Assembly (NCBI GenBank): GCA_934631025.1
Contig: CAKTXR010000094.1
Span: 1 to 6,510, forward strand
DNA length: 6,510 nt
Source of the DNA: an uncultured Clostridia bacterium
GTDB taxonomy: Bacteria; Bacillota; Clostridia; Christensenellales; Aristaeellaceae
Reading direction: 5' to 3'
This document shows, piece by piece, positions 1 to 6,283 of the stretch. The notes beneath the pieces are model-generated. The model made no database searches. It was given only the letters and a program-made list of their open reading frames with translations, and had not been told where the DNA came from. Made by a program: the position numbers and the translations under genes. Each line of letters opens with the position of its first letter. Positions within the stretch are counted from its first letter, which is position 1.

Positions 1-2
1 TG

Positions 3-164
3 AATCGTATTATCTCACGCAATAAATCTTATGTTGTCCAAGACAAAAAAACTAACCAAGGGGGTGATAATATCGGGCGAATCGTAATAATGGAGTTCAA
101 AGCACAAGACTCAACAGCCTTTGACGATATGCTGGCTTATGCTGACCAACGAAGAAGTCATTGA
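3..164 (+). pseudogene. Unrecognised coding snippet at window edge (fragment)
   Basis: An open frame enters from the left edge and runs to a TGA at 162-164. The readable peptide contains NRIISRNKSYVV early on and IGRIVIMEFKAQDSTAFDDM later. I do not recognise the family. The hydrophobic run followed by E-F-K recalls the (E)xK strand of PD-(D/E)xK nucleases, which would fit the restriction-gene pieces next to it, but this is only an impression from a short motif. The last 6-8 codons probably do not belong to the same protein: around 135-145 the sequence switches to another reading frame with clear similarity to HsdR. A purine-rich GGGGGTGATAAT stretch at 61-71 could be a ribosome binding site, but no convincing start follows it. 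Base composition is AT-rich (about 32% G+C over 1-60), unlike the operon to the right. Confidence 0.3.
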
Positions 165-243
165 AGAAATGCTCACGCTGGCAAAGCAGATTGCAGCAGC
201 ACAAAAAGAAGGCGACCAACTCGGACTTACAGCCGATGAGCTT
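139..243 (+). pseudogene. HsdR C-terminal-region fragment (type I restriction subunit)
   Basis: In the frame beginning at 139 the translation reads MLTNEEVIEEMLTLAKQIAA and continues with KEGDQLGLTADEL. This matches my memory of the helical C-terminal region of HsdR, the motor and nuclease subunit of type I restriction-modification enzymes, where the pattern LTNEEVIEE-LAK-A--EG--LGLT-DELAFYDAL is typical. Only about 34 residues are present. The family is normally about 1,000 residues, and the expected AFYDAL continuation after DEL is replaced by another frame and another protein. There is no start, no stop and no hsdM or hsdS nearby, so this is a remnant or an assembly-made piece, not a gene. 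Identification is from motif memory only and rests on a short stretch. Confidence 0.6.
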
Positions 244-353
244 TTACTTATGTTAAGAACCTTGATACCGAGAACACCGGAGATGTATCAGGAATGTTGC
301 TATACGCTAAGACCGATGAAATCGTGCTGCCAAACAACAGCTACAAAATGGGC
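240..353 (+). pseudogene. McrC-like fragment (McrBC restriction component)
   Basis: The frame starting at 240 reads FTYVKNLDTENTGDVSGMLL and then YAKTDEIVLPNNSYKMGG. This resembles the central to C-terminal part of McrC, the nuclease partner of the McrB GTPase in modification-dependent restriction. In that family a segment of the form GMLLYAKTDE---PN-SYKM-GN-I is common. About 38 residues of a protein that is usually 300-450 residues long are present. The left boundary abuts the HsdR-like piece around 240-243. The right boundary lies around 350-356, where the minus-strand regulator gene begins to make sense. No mcrB or intact mcrC is present in the window. The identification is from recall of the family pattern. 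Confidence 0.55.
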
Positions 354-2385
354 GGTAGCGCTGGAACGCGCGCCGGAACGAGTAGTCCGTATCGTAGCCG
401 ACGCGATCGGCCACCTCCGCGACGCTTGCGCCGCCCGCCAGCAGAGCCTTCGCCCGCTCCATGCGCCTCTGCGTCAGATAGGCGTAGAACGTCATGCCCG
501 TCGCCGCCTTGACGCACTTGTTGACCGTGTTGGCGCTCATCGAAAACGCCTCGCAGATGGTCTGCATGGACAGCTCGTGGTCGGCGCAATGCGCGTCGAT
601 ATAGCGTGTCATATTTTCGCCGGCGTTTTCCGCCGTATGATCTCCGTCTTCCTCGTCGCTGGGCATCAGCTTCTGCACCCCCTCCCAGAAGGCCTCCGCG
701 TTTTCCTGCTGATAGGCGCGCGTCACTCTTTCCAGCGCTTCGTTTCCATCGGCGCCGCTTTCGCTTAGCGCGCGATTGAAATCCTTCAGCAGCGTTCCCA
801 TCAGCCGGTCGTAATCGCGGGTATGGAGCTTTCCGCTTTCGAGGCGGCGCTCGTTTTCACGCCGCAGCTCTGTGCATATGCTCATGGCCACCTGCCTTTT
901 TCCCTTGAGCAGCGCGTCGATCAGCTGAAGCTCCCATTCGATGGGCAGATAGAAGCGCGTCCGGCTCAGCCCGGCCATGCGCTGGCTGCGCTCACGCGCC
1001 GTCTGGCAGGACAGCCCGACGCCCACGAGTCCCTTCATGGGGTCGCCGGCAAAGACGGCGTAATCGCCCCCGAGCCTCTCGCGCAGCGCCTGCAGCGAAA
1101 TGCGCCGCACGTCGCTCTCATCCCGGCCGAGCATCAGCAGCGCCAGCTCGCCGCGCAGCGTGTCGGCCATCTCGCACTTCATCTGCTGCTCTTCGAAAAA
1201 GCGCTCCAGCGCCAGCCGCGCTTTGCCGCGTTTCTCGGCGTTCAGGCCGCCCTTTTCCACGCACAGTATCACCTGACAGCAGTCGTTCTCGCCGATCTCA
1301 AGCCCTGCCGAGCGCAGCATATCCTCGTCCTGTGTGAAATAGCCGCTGAGCAGCTCGTGCAGCAGCGCCAGCCGCCTCTCGCGGTGGTAGCGGTCGGTGA
1401 TCGCGTCGATGTGCTCTTCGATGGCCTTGTAGTCGTCCGTGCCGCGGCTGCCCGCGCTGTGAATCCCCGCGTGCGCCATCAGCTTCATCAGCGGCCTGTA
1501 GAGCAGCACGGCCAGCCCCCACGCCACGATCAGACAGAGCGTCGCCATCATGGCGAAACGCCCCAGGGGACTGAGCTCATCGCCGGAATAGCGCATGACA
1601 ACCATCTGTTCGTCTACGAAAAATTCGTATTCCCAGTCGATATAGCCCGATTCCCTTCGATAGCGCGTGACGTTCCTGCCCGCGCTGCAGTCGCCCGCCT
1701 CCATGAGCACGTCTCCGTCCGCCGCGTGGGAAATGCGCACGCCGATCACGCCCGTGTTCATCATCTGGATGACCGTCTTTTTGAGGCGGGCGGTGTCGAT
1801 GCTTGCGCACAGATAGGCGCGCGGTGCGGTGAGCCTCTCTATGGGAATACAGGCCAGCACGCCGCCCATGGGCACGCCCGTGTCGATGGAAAAGGGGCTG
1901 TTCTGCTCGGCGATTGAATTGAGCAGCGATTCCCGCGCGTCCTCCGGAATGCCCAGTATGCCGAAATAGGACGAGACGTCCACCCAGGCGCCGCAGCCTA
2001 TGCATATGTTCTGATAGGGGAAAATGACAAAGCGCTTCGTCATGACGTCGCTCTGCGCCGTGTGAAACAGGAAATCCCGGGCGATCTGACTGCGGCGGTG
2101 GTGGTCGAACGTGTCCGCAAACACATCCGAGCCGGACGCGATCTTCTGCGCCCACTCCGTGCTCTGGAGCTGGTTGGCCAGCACGGCCTCCTCCTTGCAC
2201 ATATCCTCCACATAGCCGCGAATCTCCGCGATGACAGTCATGTTTTGGGTCTGCTGTGCCTGGCGCTCTCTTTTGATGTCGCCCTGCCATTCATAGACAA
2301 AAATGCCCAGCATGACGCCGGCCACGGCGATAAACGCCGTCAAAAAGATCAGCCAGAACGTGCGGCTCTTTACATACTCTCTCAT
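307..2385 (-). CDS. Transmembrane AraC-family regulator (YesS/YtdP-like), 3' end disrupted
   Basis: This is a one-component membrane regulator expected to sense an extracellular signal and control the adjacent sugar-uptake operon. As read it has 692 residues. Residues 10-30 form a first membrane helix, 31-274 an extracytoplasmic sensor region (probably Cache-like), and about 275-296 a second helix. A cytoplasmic linker follows; LLHELLSGYF at about 341-350 begins a region like the middle domain of YesN-type proteins. The AraC DNA-binding domain covers about 590-677: MQTICEAFSMSANTVNKCVK is the first helix-turn-helix and VAEVADRVGYDTDYSFRRAF the second. The family normally continues with a G-x-TP-xx-YR tail. 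Here, after FQRY at 677, the frame enters foreign sequence (PFCSCCLAARFHRS) and stops at 307-309, so the native gene probably ends outside the intact sequence and the domain lacks its last helix. The ATG at 2385 is preceded by GGAGG (2395-2391) at 5 nt spacing. The gene lies 92 nt after the solute-binding protein gene, behind a strong hairpin. The best-known relatives, YesS and YtdP of Bacillus subtilis, are about 750 residues long. Confidence 0.85.
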   Translation of the reverse strand: MREYVKSRTFWLIFLTAFIAVAGVMLGIFVYEWQGDIKRERQAQQTQNMTVIAEIRGYVEDMCKEEAVLANQLQSTEWAQKIASGSDVFADTFDHHRRSQIARDFLFHTAQSDVMTKRFVIFPYQNICIGCGAWVDVSSYFGILGIPEDARESLLNSIAEQNSPFSIDTGVPMGGVLACIPIERLTAPRAYLCASIDTARLKKTVIQMMNTGVIGVRISHAADGDVLMEAGDCSAGRNVTRYRRESGYIDWEYEFFVDEQMVVMRYSGDELSPLGRFAMMATLCLIVAWGLAVLLYRPLMKLMAHAGIHSAGSRGTDDYKAIEEHIDAITDRYHRERRLALLHELLSGYFTQDEDMLRSAGLEIGENDCCQVILCVEKGGLNAEKRGKARLALERFFEEQQMKCEMADTLRGELALLMLGRDESDVRRISLQALRERLGGDYAVFAGDPMKGLVGVGLSCQTARERSQRMAGLSRTRFYLPIEWELQLIDALLKGKRQVAMSICTELRRENERRLESGKLHTRDYDRLMGTLLKDFNRALSESGADGNEALERVTRAYQQENAEAFWEGVQKLMPSDEEDGDHTAENAGENMTRYIDAHCADHELSMQTICEAFSMSANTVNKCVKAATGMTFYAYLTQRRMERAKALLAGGASVAEVADRVGYDTDYSFRRAFQRYRPFCSCCLAARFHRS
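355..357. other. Approximate junction between restriction-gene mosaic and operon
   Basis: Left of about 350 the plus strand reads as McrC-like protein at about 41% G+C. Right of about 357 the minus strand reads as a canonical AraC second helix-turn-helix in GC-rich sequence. The shared bases GGGCGGTAGCG at 350-360 can belong to either side, so the exact breakpoint is uncertain by several nucleotides. No transposon end, target-site duplication or terminator is visible here. Confidence 0.6.
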
Positions 2386-2411
2386 CGCGGCCTCCGTTTA
2401 TAAACCCACGA

Positions 2412-2446
2412 AAGCCGTGGCTCCCCCCGAAGGGAGAGCACGGCTT
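2412..2446 (-). terminator. Strong UUCG-loop hairpin between solute-binding protein and regulator genes
   Basis: Read on the minus strand, AAGCCGTG at 2446-2439 pairs with CACGGCTT at 2419-2412 (one bulged C at 2419), and CTCTCCC pairs with GGGGGAG. The result is a stem of about 15 bp closed by a C(UUCG)G tetraloop. One pair is G-U in the minus-strand transcript but would be A-C in a plus-strand transcript, which supports a role in the leftward mRNA. The downstream T tract is poor (TTTCGTGGGTTTATAAA), so it is at best a leaky intrinsic terminator. Attenuation of read-through into the regulator gene, or 3'-end protection of the upstream mRNA, is equally likely. It sits between the stop at 2478 and the ribosome binding site at 2395-2391. 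Confidence 0.6.
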
Positions 2447-2477
2447 ATGCGGCTGAAATTCAGCGGGTGGTTGATTG

Positions 2478-4136
2478 TCAGTTGGCGCCAACCGCCGCCA
2501 CATAGCGATCGCGGCGCGCCTGCATGATCTCCAGATACTCGGTCAGACCCAGACTCTCCAGCTCCTCGATGTAGGAGGGCAGATCGTCTATGGAACGGTT
2601 GCCCAGCACCAGATCGGTGAGCAGCTCCTTCATGTAGGTGGTCAGGACGTTCTCGATCTCGCCGGTCTTTTCCATCTCCTCGGTGGTGGGCAGAGCCAGC
2701 TTGAGCGACAGAGCGCCGGCGGTTTCCCGGGTGCTGTTCGCGCCGCCTTCGTCCTGGAACCAGATGGTGTATTCATCCTTGAGCTTGTGGTAGTCGTCGC
2801 GGATCTCGCGCTTGAACACCTGATAGCCGGTGTTGATGGAGGGGAACGCGATCATGCCGACGGTGTTGAACAGGGACATGCCTTCCCACATGGCGGGGTG
2901 AACCTTGGGATCGTACAGCGTATGCGGTATGCCCTTGTCGTCATACTCGAAGGAAATGCCCTCGAGACCCTGCTTGTCCAGCAGCGCGTATTCGTCGGTG
3001 TAGATGTAGTCGAACAGATCGACGACCGCCTCGAGATCCTTGCAGGAGGAGGTGACCATGTAGTGGCAGTAGGTGCCAAACAGCGGATCGACTGTGGAAT
3101 AGGCCTTGCCGTCGTCGTTGATCAGCATGACCGGCGCATAGACGGCGTTGGGATCGGCGCTGATGGTGGGCTCATAGGAGGCCCAGCCCGCATAGTGATA
3201 GGCCATGGCGGCCTTGTTGTCGGCGATCAGCTGCGTGATCATGCCGTCGCCCAGAGCGGTGGTGTCGTAGACGCCCGACTCATAGAGCCTGTTCATGTAG
3301 GCGATGTAATCCACGAATTCGGGCCTATACAGGCTGTTGTAGATCTTCCCGGTTTCGGGATCCAGATCGCAGAGCATCATGGTCGACAGGCCGAAGCTGC
3401 GGGCGACGCCGCCGCCGAAGGCGCTGATGTCGATGGCCGCGATTTCGTCCGCCGCGCCGTTCCCGTTCGCGTCGGCCTTCTGGATGGCGATCAGCGCGTC
3501 CAGCAGCTCGTCGCGGGTCATCTGCTTTTTGTACTCAATGCCGGCCTTCTCCAGCCAGTCGGCGCGTATCAGCGTGGTGTAGCTGTTGCCCATAAAGTCC
3601 ATGGGGGAGCCGTCCTCCTCCACATAGGTGGCGGCGTTCAGATAGGAGAACCAGTATACGCCGCCGTCGGACGCAGTGTTGGCCGCCAGCACGCCGGGGG
3701 TGTGATCCTCGTAGAACTTGAATATGCTGCCGTCCTCGTCGTACTGATCGACGATCTCCTTGACGTTGACCAGCAGGCCGTTCTCCGCCCAGTCGAGGAT
3801 TTCGCTCTCGCTGACGCCGATCCACGCGTCGGCGATCATGTCGGGCACGTCGACCTGCGCGGCCATGCGGGTCTTGACCGCCGTGGCGATGGACGCGTCG
3901 TCCACCAGCTCGTATTCGATCTCGATGCCCATGTCGGCCAGCTTCTTTTCGAACGCCTGATAGCACAGGTTCTCGCCGCGCTTGTCCAGCGGCCAGTCGG
4001 AATTGAACTTGGCCCGGCAAATGACGGACAGCTTGCGCATCTCCGGCTTCTCCTCGGCCAGCGCCGTGCCGCCGATCGCCGTGAGCGCCAGCAGGACGGC
4101 CAGCAGCAGGGTCATGAGTCTCTTCGTTCTCTCCAT
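2478..4136 (-). CDS. Extracellular solute-binding protein of a CUT1-type sugar ABC transporter (LipO-like)
   Basis: This is the substrate-capture subunit of the ABC importer formed with the two upstream permeases; the ligand is probably an oligosaccharide but cannot be named. It has 552 residues, a normal length for the LipO-like cluster. A signal peptide spans residues 1-27 (MERTKR, hydrophobic core, then GTALA before EEK). No lipobox cysteine follows; the first cysteine is at 40. Family hallmarks seen: RADWLEKAGI (191-200), an EF-hand-like loop DANGNGAADEI (222-232) that probably binds calcium, FDYIYTDEYALLDKQGLEGI (375-394, the counterpart of the family's WGIEG segment), and a C-terminal YIEELESLGLTEYLEIMQ (522-539). 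The ATG at 4136 is preceded by GGAGG at 4149-4145 with 8 nt spacing. The gene follows permease 2 after a 62-nt gap containing a hairpin, and is probably co-transcribed from the promoter near 6119-6147. Confidence 0.93.
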   Translation of the reverse strand: MERTKRLMTLLLAVLLALTAIGGTALAEEKPEMRKLSVICRAKFNSDWPLDKRGENLCYQAFEKKLADMGIEIEYELVDDASIATAVKTRMAAQVDVPDMIADAWIGVSESEILDWAENGLLVNVKEIVDQYDEDGSIFKFYEDHTPGVLAANTASDGGVYWFSYLNAATYVEEDGSPMDFMGNSYTTLIRADWLEKAGIEYKKQMTRDELLDALIAIQKADANGNGAADEIAAIDISAFGGGVARSFGLSTMMLCDLDPETGKIYNSLYRPEFVDYIAYMNRLYESGVYDTTALGDGMITQLIADNKAAMAYHYAGWASYEPTISADPNAVYAPVMLINDDGKAYSTVDPLFGTYCHYMVTSSCKDLEAVVDLFDYIYTDEYALLDKQGLEGISFEYDDKGIPHTLYDPKVHPAMWEGMSLFNTVGMIAFPSINTGYQVFKREIRDDYHKLKDEYTIWFQDEGGANSTRETAGALSLKLALPTTEEMEKTGEIENVLTTYMKELLTDLVLGNRSIDDLPSYIEELESLGLTEYLEIMQARRDRYVAAVGAN

Positions 4137-4144
4137 GGTTCAAA

Positions 4145-4157
4145 CCTCCACCTTTCC
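4145..4157 (-). promoter_or_regulatory. Ribosome binding site of the solute-binding protein gene
   Basis: Read leftward, GGAAAGGTGGAGG holds two purine-rich stretches. The GGAGG core (4149-4145) is 8 nt from the ATG at 4136. It is much stronger than the site in front of permease 2, consistent with the usual excess of binding protein over permease. Confidence 0.7.
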
Positions 4158-4162
4158 TTTTT

Positions 4163-4191
4163 TATACAAGCGCTCGACGGCGCTTCGTATA
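4163..4191 (-). other. Intercistronic hairpin between permease 2 and solute-binding protein genes
   Basis: TATACAAGCGC at 4163-4173 is complementary to GCGCTTCGTATA at 4180-4191 with a single bulged base at 4186 and a 6-nt loop. This gives an 11-bp stem in the leftward mRNA. It lies just after the permease 2 stop and just before the strong ribosome binding site. A run of A follows in the leftward transcript, not U, so it does not look like an intrinsic terminator. Processing or differential mRNA stability is the likelier role, by analogy with other binding-protein operons. Confidence 0.55.
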
Positions 4192-4198
4192 CATTTTG

Positions 4199-5104
4199 TC
4201 AGCCCTTCAGAGAGCCCAGCATGACGCCCTTGACGAAATGCTTCTGGAACATCGGATAGACCATGATGATGGGCAGCGTCACCACGACGATCATGGAATA
4301 CTTGAGCTGACGGGCGGACATGGCCTTGGCGGTCATCGCCTCTATCATCTCCTGCGTCATGTTCTGCTCCATCATCTTGCTCAGATCGACCGACTGCTCG
4401 ACCAGCACCTTCTGCAAATACAACTGCACCGGCTGTATCGCGGGATTGGGCTGATAGAGCTTCGCGCCGAACCACGAATTCCATATGCCCACGATCGTAT
4501 AGATCGATATGACCGCCAGCACCGGCTTGGACAGCGGCAGATAGATCTTCGAGAGCGCCTGCATATTGCCCGCGCCGTCGATATAGGCGGCCTCGGCCAG
4601 CTCGTGCGGTATCGACTGAAGATAGGTCTTGCAGAGTATGATGTTCCATATGCCGTACGCGCCGGGCAGTATTGTCGCCCAGGGGGTGTTGTACAGCCCG
4701 AGCTTCGTAATGAGTATGAACGAGGGAATCATGCCGCCCGAAAAGTACATCGGGATCAGCAGGAAGATCACGCACGCCTTGCGCCCCTTCAGGTTGGGCC
4801 GCGTGAGCGGATAGGCCACGAGCAGCGTCGTGGCGAGCATCAGCACGAGGCCGACAAGCACATACAGTACGGAGTTGCGCGCCGACAGCCAGAACTCCAT
4901 CTCCCTGAGGATGATCTGATAGCTGCCCAGATAAAAGCCCGACGGCCAGAACGTCACGCCCGAGCCGGCCGCCACCACCGGATCGCTGATCGACATGATG
5001 ATGACATACCACATGGGATAGATCGTGATGAAGCACGCGCCCGCCGAGAGGATGAGCACAATCACGTCGAACAGAGTCAGTCGCCTGCCATGTTTCTTTC
5101 GCAT
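4199..5104 (-). CDS. Sugar ABC transporter permease, YtcP/MalG-like (permease 2)
   Basis: This is an inner-membrane channel subunit of a carbohydrate importer of the CUT1 (MalG/UgpE) class, closest in feel to YtcP. From the start at 5104 it has 301 residues, normal for the family. Predicted membrane segments include FDVIVLILSAGACFITIYPM near the N-terminus, YVLVGLVLMLATTLLVAYPL, VIFLLIPMYFSGGMIPSFIL, PVLAVISIYTIVGIW and YSMIVVVTLPIIMVYPMF. The EAA loop that docks the ATPase is clear at about residues 167-191 (ELAEAAYIDGAG, then KIYLPLSKP). The C-terminus KGVMLGSLKG is typical of this subfamily. An ATG also exists at 5113, but the AAAGG at 5118-5114 would touch it. With the ATG at 5104 the spacing is 9 nt, so I prefer 5104. 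Permease 1 ends 7 nt before 5113 (16 nt before 5104), implying translational coupling. No ATPase gene is present. Confidence 0.93.
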   Translation of the reverse strand: MRKKHGRRLTLFDVIVLILSAGACFITIYPMWYVIIMSISDPVVAAGSGVTFWPSGFYLGSYQIILREMEFWLSARNSVLYVLVGLVLMLATTLLVAYPLTRPNLKGRKACVIFLLIPMYFSGGMIPSFILITKLGLYNTPWATILPGAYGIWNIILCKTYLQSIPHELAEAAYIDGAGNMQALSKIYLPLSKPVLAVISIYTIVGIWNSWFGAKLYQPNPAIQPVQLYLQKVLVEQSVDLSKMMEQNMTQEMIEAMTAKAMSARQLKYSMIVVVTLPIIMVYPMFQKHFVKGVMLGSLKG

Positions 5105-5120
5105 TCGTATCATCCTTTCG

Positions 5121-6065
5121 TCACCACAGTGAGAAGTCGGTCAGCTTTCTGGATACCCAGTTGGCCGCATAGACCAGTATGAAGCTCATGACGCTCAGTA
5201 TCAGGCCGCTGGCCGTGCCGTAGCTGTACTTTGCGCCCAGCAGCGATTCGCGGTAGACATAGGTGCCGATGACGTCCGCCGTGGAATAGACCGCCGAGTT
5301 GTACAACAGCAGCACCATGTCCGTATTGGACGAGAGCATACCGCCCACGGCGAAGATCAGCTGAATGACGATCAGCGGCAGCATGAAGGGCAGCGTCACA
5401 AACCAGATCTTCTGAAGCCGCGTCGCGCCGTCGATTTCGGCCGACTCATACAGCGCCGGATCGATCGCCGTGATCGAGGAGAGATACAGTATGCTGCTCC
5501 AGCCGAAGCTCTTCCAGACGTTGGTCAGCGTGTACACCCATGGGAAGGCGGCGGCGTTGGCGTTGATCGACTTGACCTGAAAGCCCATGCCGTTGATCAG
5601 GCGCGTGACGATGCCGTCGTTGGCGATAAAGCTGATCACCATGCCGGCCACGACCACGGATGAAATGAAATTGGGCATATAGCTGACGGTCTGAGTGAAC
5701 TTCTTGAAGCGCGGGAACGGAATTTCATTGACCGTAAGCGCAAAGACGATCGGCACCCAGAAGCCCATCGCCAGATTCATCAGATTCAGCACCAGCGTGT
5801 TGCGCAGTATGCGCGAGAAATAATAGGAATTGACAAACTTCGAAAAGTGCTTCAGTCCCACCCATTTCACGCCCTCGCCCAGGAACGGCCGGCCGGCGCT
5901 GTAATCCTGAAAGGCAATGACCAGTCCGAACATCGGCAAGTAGGAAAAGATGAAGATCAGTATGAACGGCACGAGCATCATCAGATAATAATCGATGTTG
6001 TCCCGCACGTCCCGCTTCAGAGATCCGGGCACGCCCTGACCGCCCAGAGGCTTTGATCGACTCAC
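5121..6065 (-). CDS. Sugar ABC transporter permease, LplB/UgpA-like (permease 1)
   Basis: This is the first gene of the operon and the other half of the membrane channel. It has 314 residues, normal for LplB-type permeases. The cytoplasmic N-terminus carries several lysines and arginines. Six membrane segments can be picked out: DYYLMMLVPFILIFIFSYLP (25-44), LVLNLMNLAMGFWVPIVFAL (91-110), ISSVVVAGMVISFI (134-147), a segment around 176-195, LPLIVIQLIFAVGGML (229-244) and SGLILSVMSFILVYAANWVS (286-305). The EAA motif is at 206-230 (YESAEIDGATRLQKIW, then LPFMLP). The C-terminus DFSLW is typical of the subfamily. The start is a GTG at 6065, supported by GGGAGG at 6079-6074 with 8 nt spacing; no ATG nearby is as well placed. 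Transcription should begin near 6112 from the promoter just upstream. The partner ATPase is presumably a shared MsmK-like protein encoded elsewhere. Confidence 0.94.
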   Translation of the reverse strand: MSRSKPLGGQGVPGSLKRDVRDNIDYYLMMLVPFILIFIFSYLPMFGLVIAFQDYSAGRPFLGEGVKWVGLKHFSKFVNSYYFSRILRNTLVLNLMNLAMGFWVPIVFALTVNEIPFPRFKKFTQTVSYMPNFISSVVVAGMVISFIANDGIVTRLINGMGFQVKSINANAAAFPWVYTLTNVWKSFGWSSILYLSSITAIDPALYESAEIDGATRLQKIWFVTLPFMLPLIVIQLIFAVGGMLSSNTDMVLLLYNSAVYSTADVIGTYVYRESLLGAKYSYGTASGLILSVMSFILVYAANWVSRKLTDFSLW

Positions 6066-6073
6066 GAACTGTT

Positions 6074-6079
6074 CCTCCC
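6074..6079 (-). promoter_or_regulatory. Ribosome binding site deciding the GTG start of permease 1
   Basis: GGGAGG on the minus strand lies 8 nt before the GTG at 6065-6063. It is the only good site upstream of the frame. Confidence 0.75.
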
Positions 6080-6086
6080 GTCTAAC

Positions 6087-6153
6087 GGTTTGTTAACGTC
6101 TGAGACGCTTATAGACACAATATAGCGAACTTGACCTCAAATGTCAACAAACC
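6087..6153. repeat. Inverted repeat flanking the operon promoter
   Basis: GGTTTGTTAAC at 6087-6097 and GTCAACAAACC at 6143-6153 are inverted copies matching at 10 of 11 positions, spaced 56 bp start to start. The right arm covers most of the -35 element of the leftward promoter; the left arm lies in the 5' leader. This is the layout of a two-site operator that could be bridged by a repressor, or of a weak long-range mRNA pairing; only part of the right arm would be outside the transcript, so a DNA-level role is more likely. Confidence 0.45.
6119..6147 (-). promoter_or_regulatory. Sigma-A type promoter of the transporter operon
   Basis: On the minus strand a perfect -35 TTGACA (6147-6142) is followed after exactly 17 bp by TATATT (6124-6119). 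The expected start is the A at about 6112, giving a leader of about 46 nt before the GTG at 6065. This is the only strong leftward promoter seen for the four genes. Confidence 0.85.
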
Positions 6154-6154
6154 A

Positions 6155-6182
6155 TTTTCGCATCTATGCACACTTTTCGCAT
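6155..6182 (-). promoter_or_regulatory. Predicted AraC-type activator site (9-bp direct repeat)
   Basis: On the minus strand ATGCGAAAA occurs twice, at 6182-6174 and 6163-6155, with a 19-bp period, so both copies lie on nearly the same DNA face. The centres are at about -66 and -47 relative to the predicted start near 6112, and the proximal copy ends 7 bp upstream of the -35 element. AraC-family activators bind such tandem half-sites next to the -35. The likely partner is the transmembrane AraC protein at the end of this operon; that link is inferred. Confidence 0.6.
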
Positions 6183-6283
6183 TCAAATCACGATTTCGAC
6201 GCATTTTGAGCGTTTTTTCCGGATTCCCGCCTGTGTTATGGAAATTGTTTGCCCATGTTACGCAAATCGTTCTTCCGGACGGC

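Noticed and set aside
1..356. An insertion sequence or phage end causing the left mosaic
   Set aside because: No terminal inverted repeat, target duplication, transposase or integrase coding signal is visible in the 356 nt.
121..768. 215-codon plus-strand frame from the mosaic into the AraC gene
   Set aside because: It begins as an HsdR-like piece, then passes out of frame through the McrC-like piece and antisense through the regulator. It is not one protein.
823..1917. 364-codon open frame on the plus strand inside the AraC gene
   Set aside because: It is antisense to a clear sensor and linker region, has no ribosome binding site and shows low-complexity composition typical of shadow frames.
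2475..4259. 594-codon open frame on the plus strand opposite the solute-binding protein gene
   Set aside because: It is a by-product of high GC and codon bias on the opposite strand. The minus-strand gene has a signal peptide, family motifs and a ribosome binding site; the plus frame is rich in H, Q, R, V and G with no recognisable domain.
4196..5182. 328-codon open frame on the plus strand opposite permease 2
   Set aside because: Rich in histidine, arginine and aspartate and devoid of membrane segments; a shadow of the permease coding strand.
6131..6147. TTGAC-N7-GTCAA inverted repeat overlapping the -35
   Set aside because: The arms are only 5 bp and one arm is the -35 consensus itself, so chance is a sufficient explanation.
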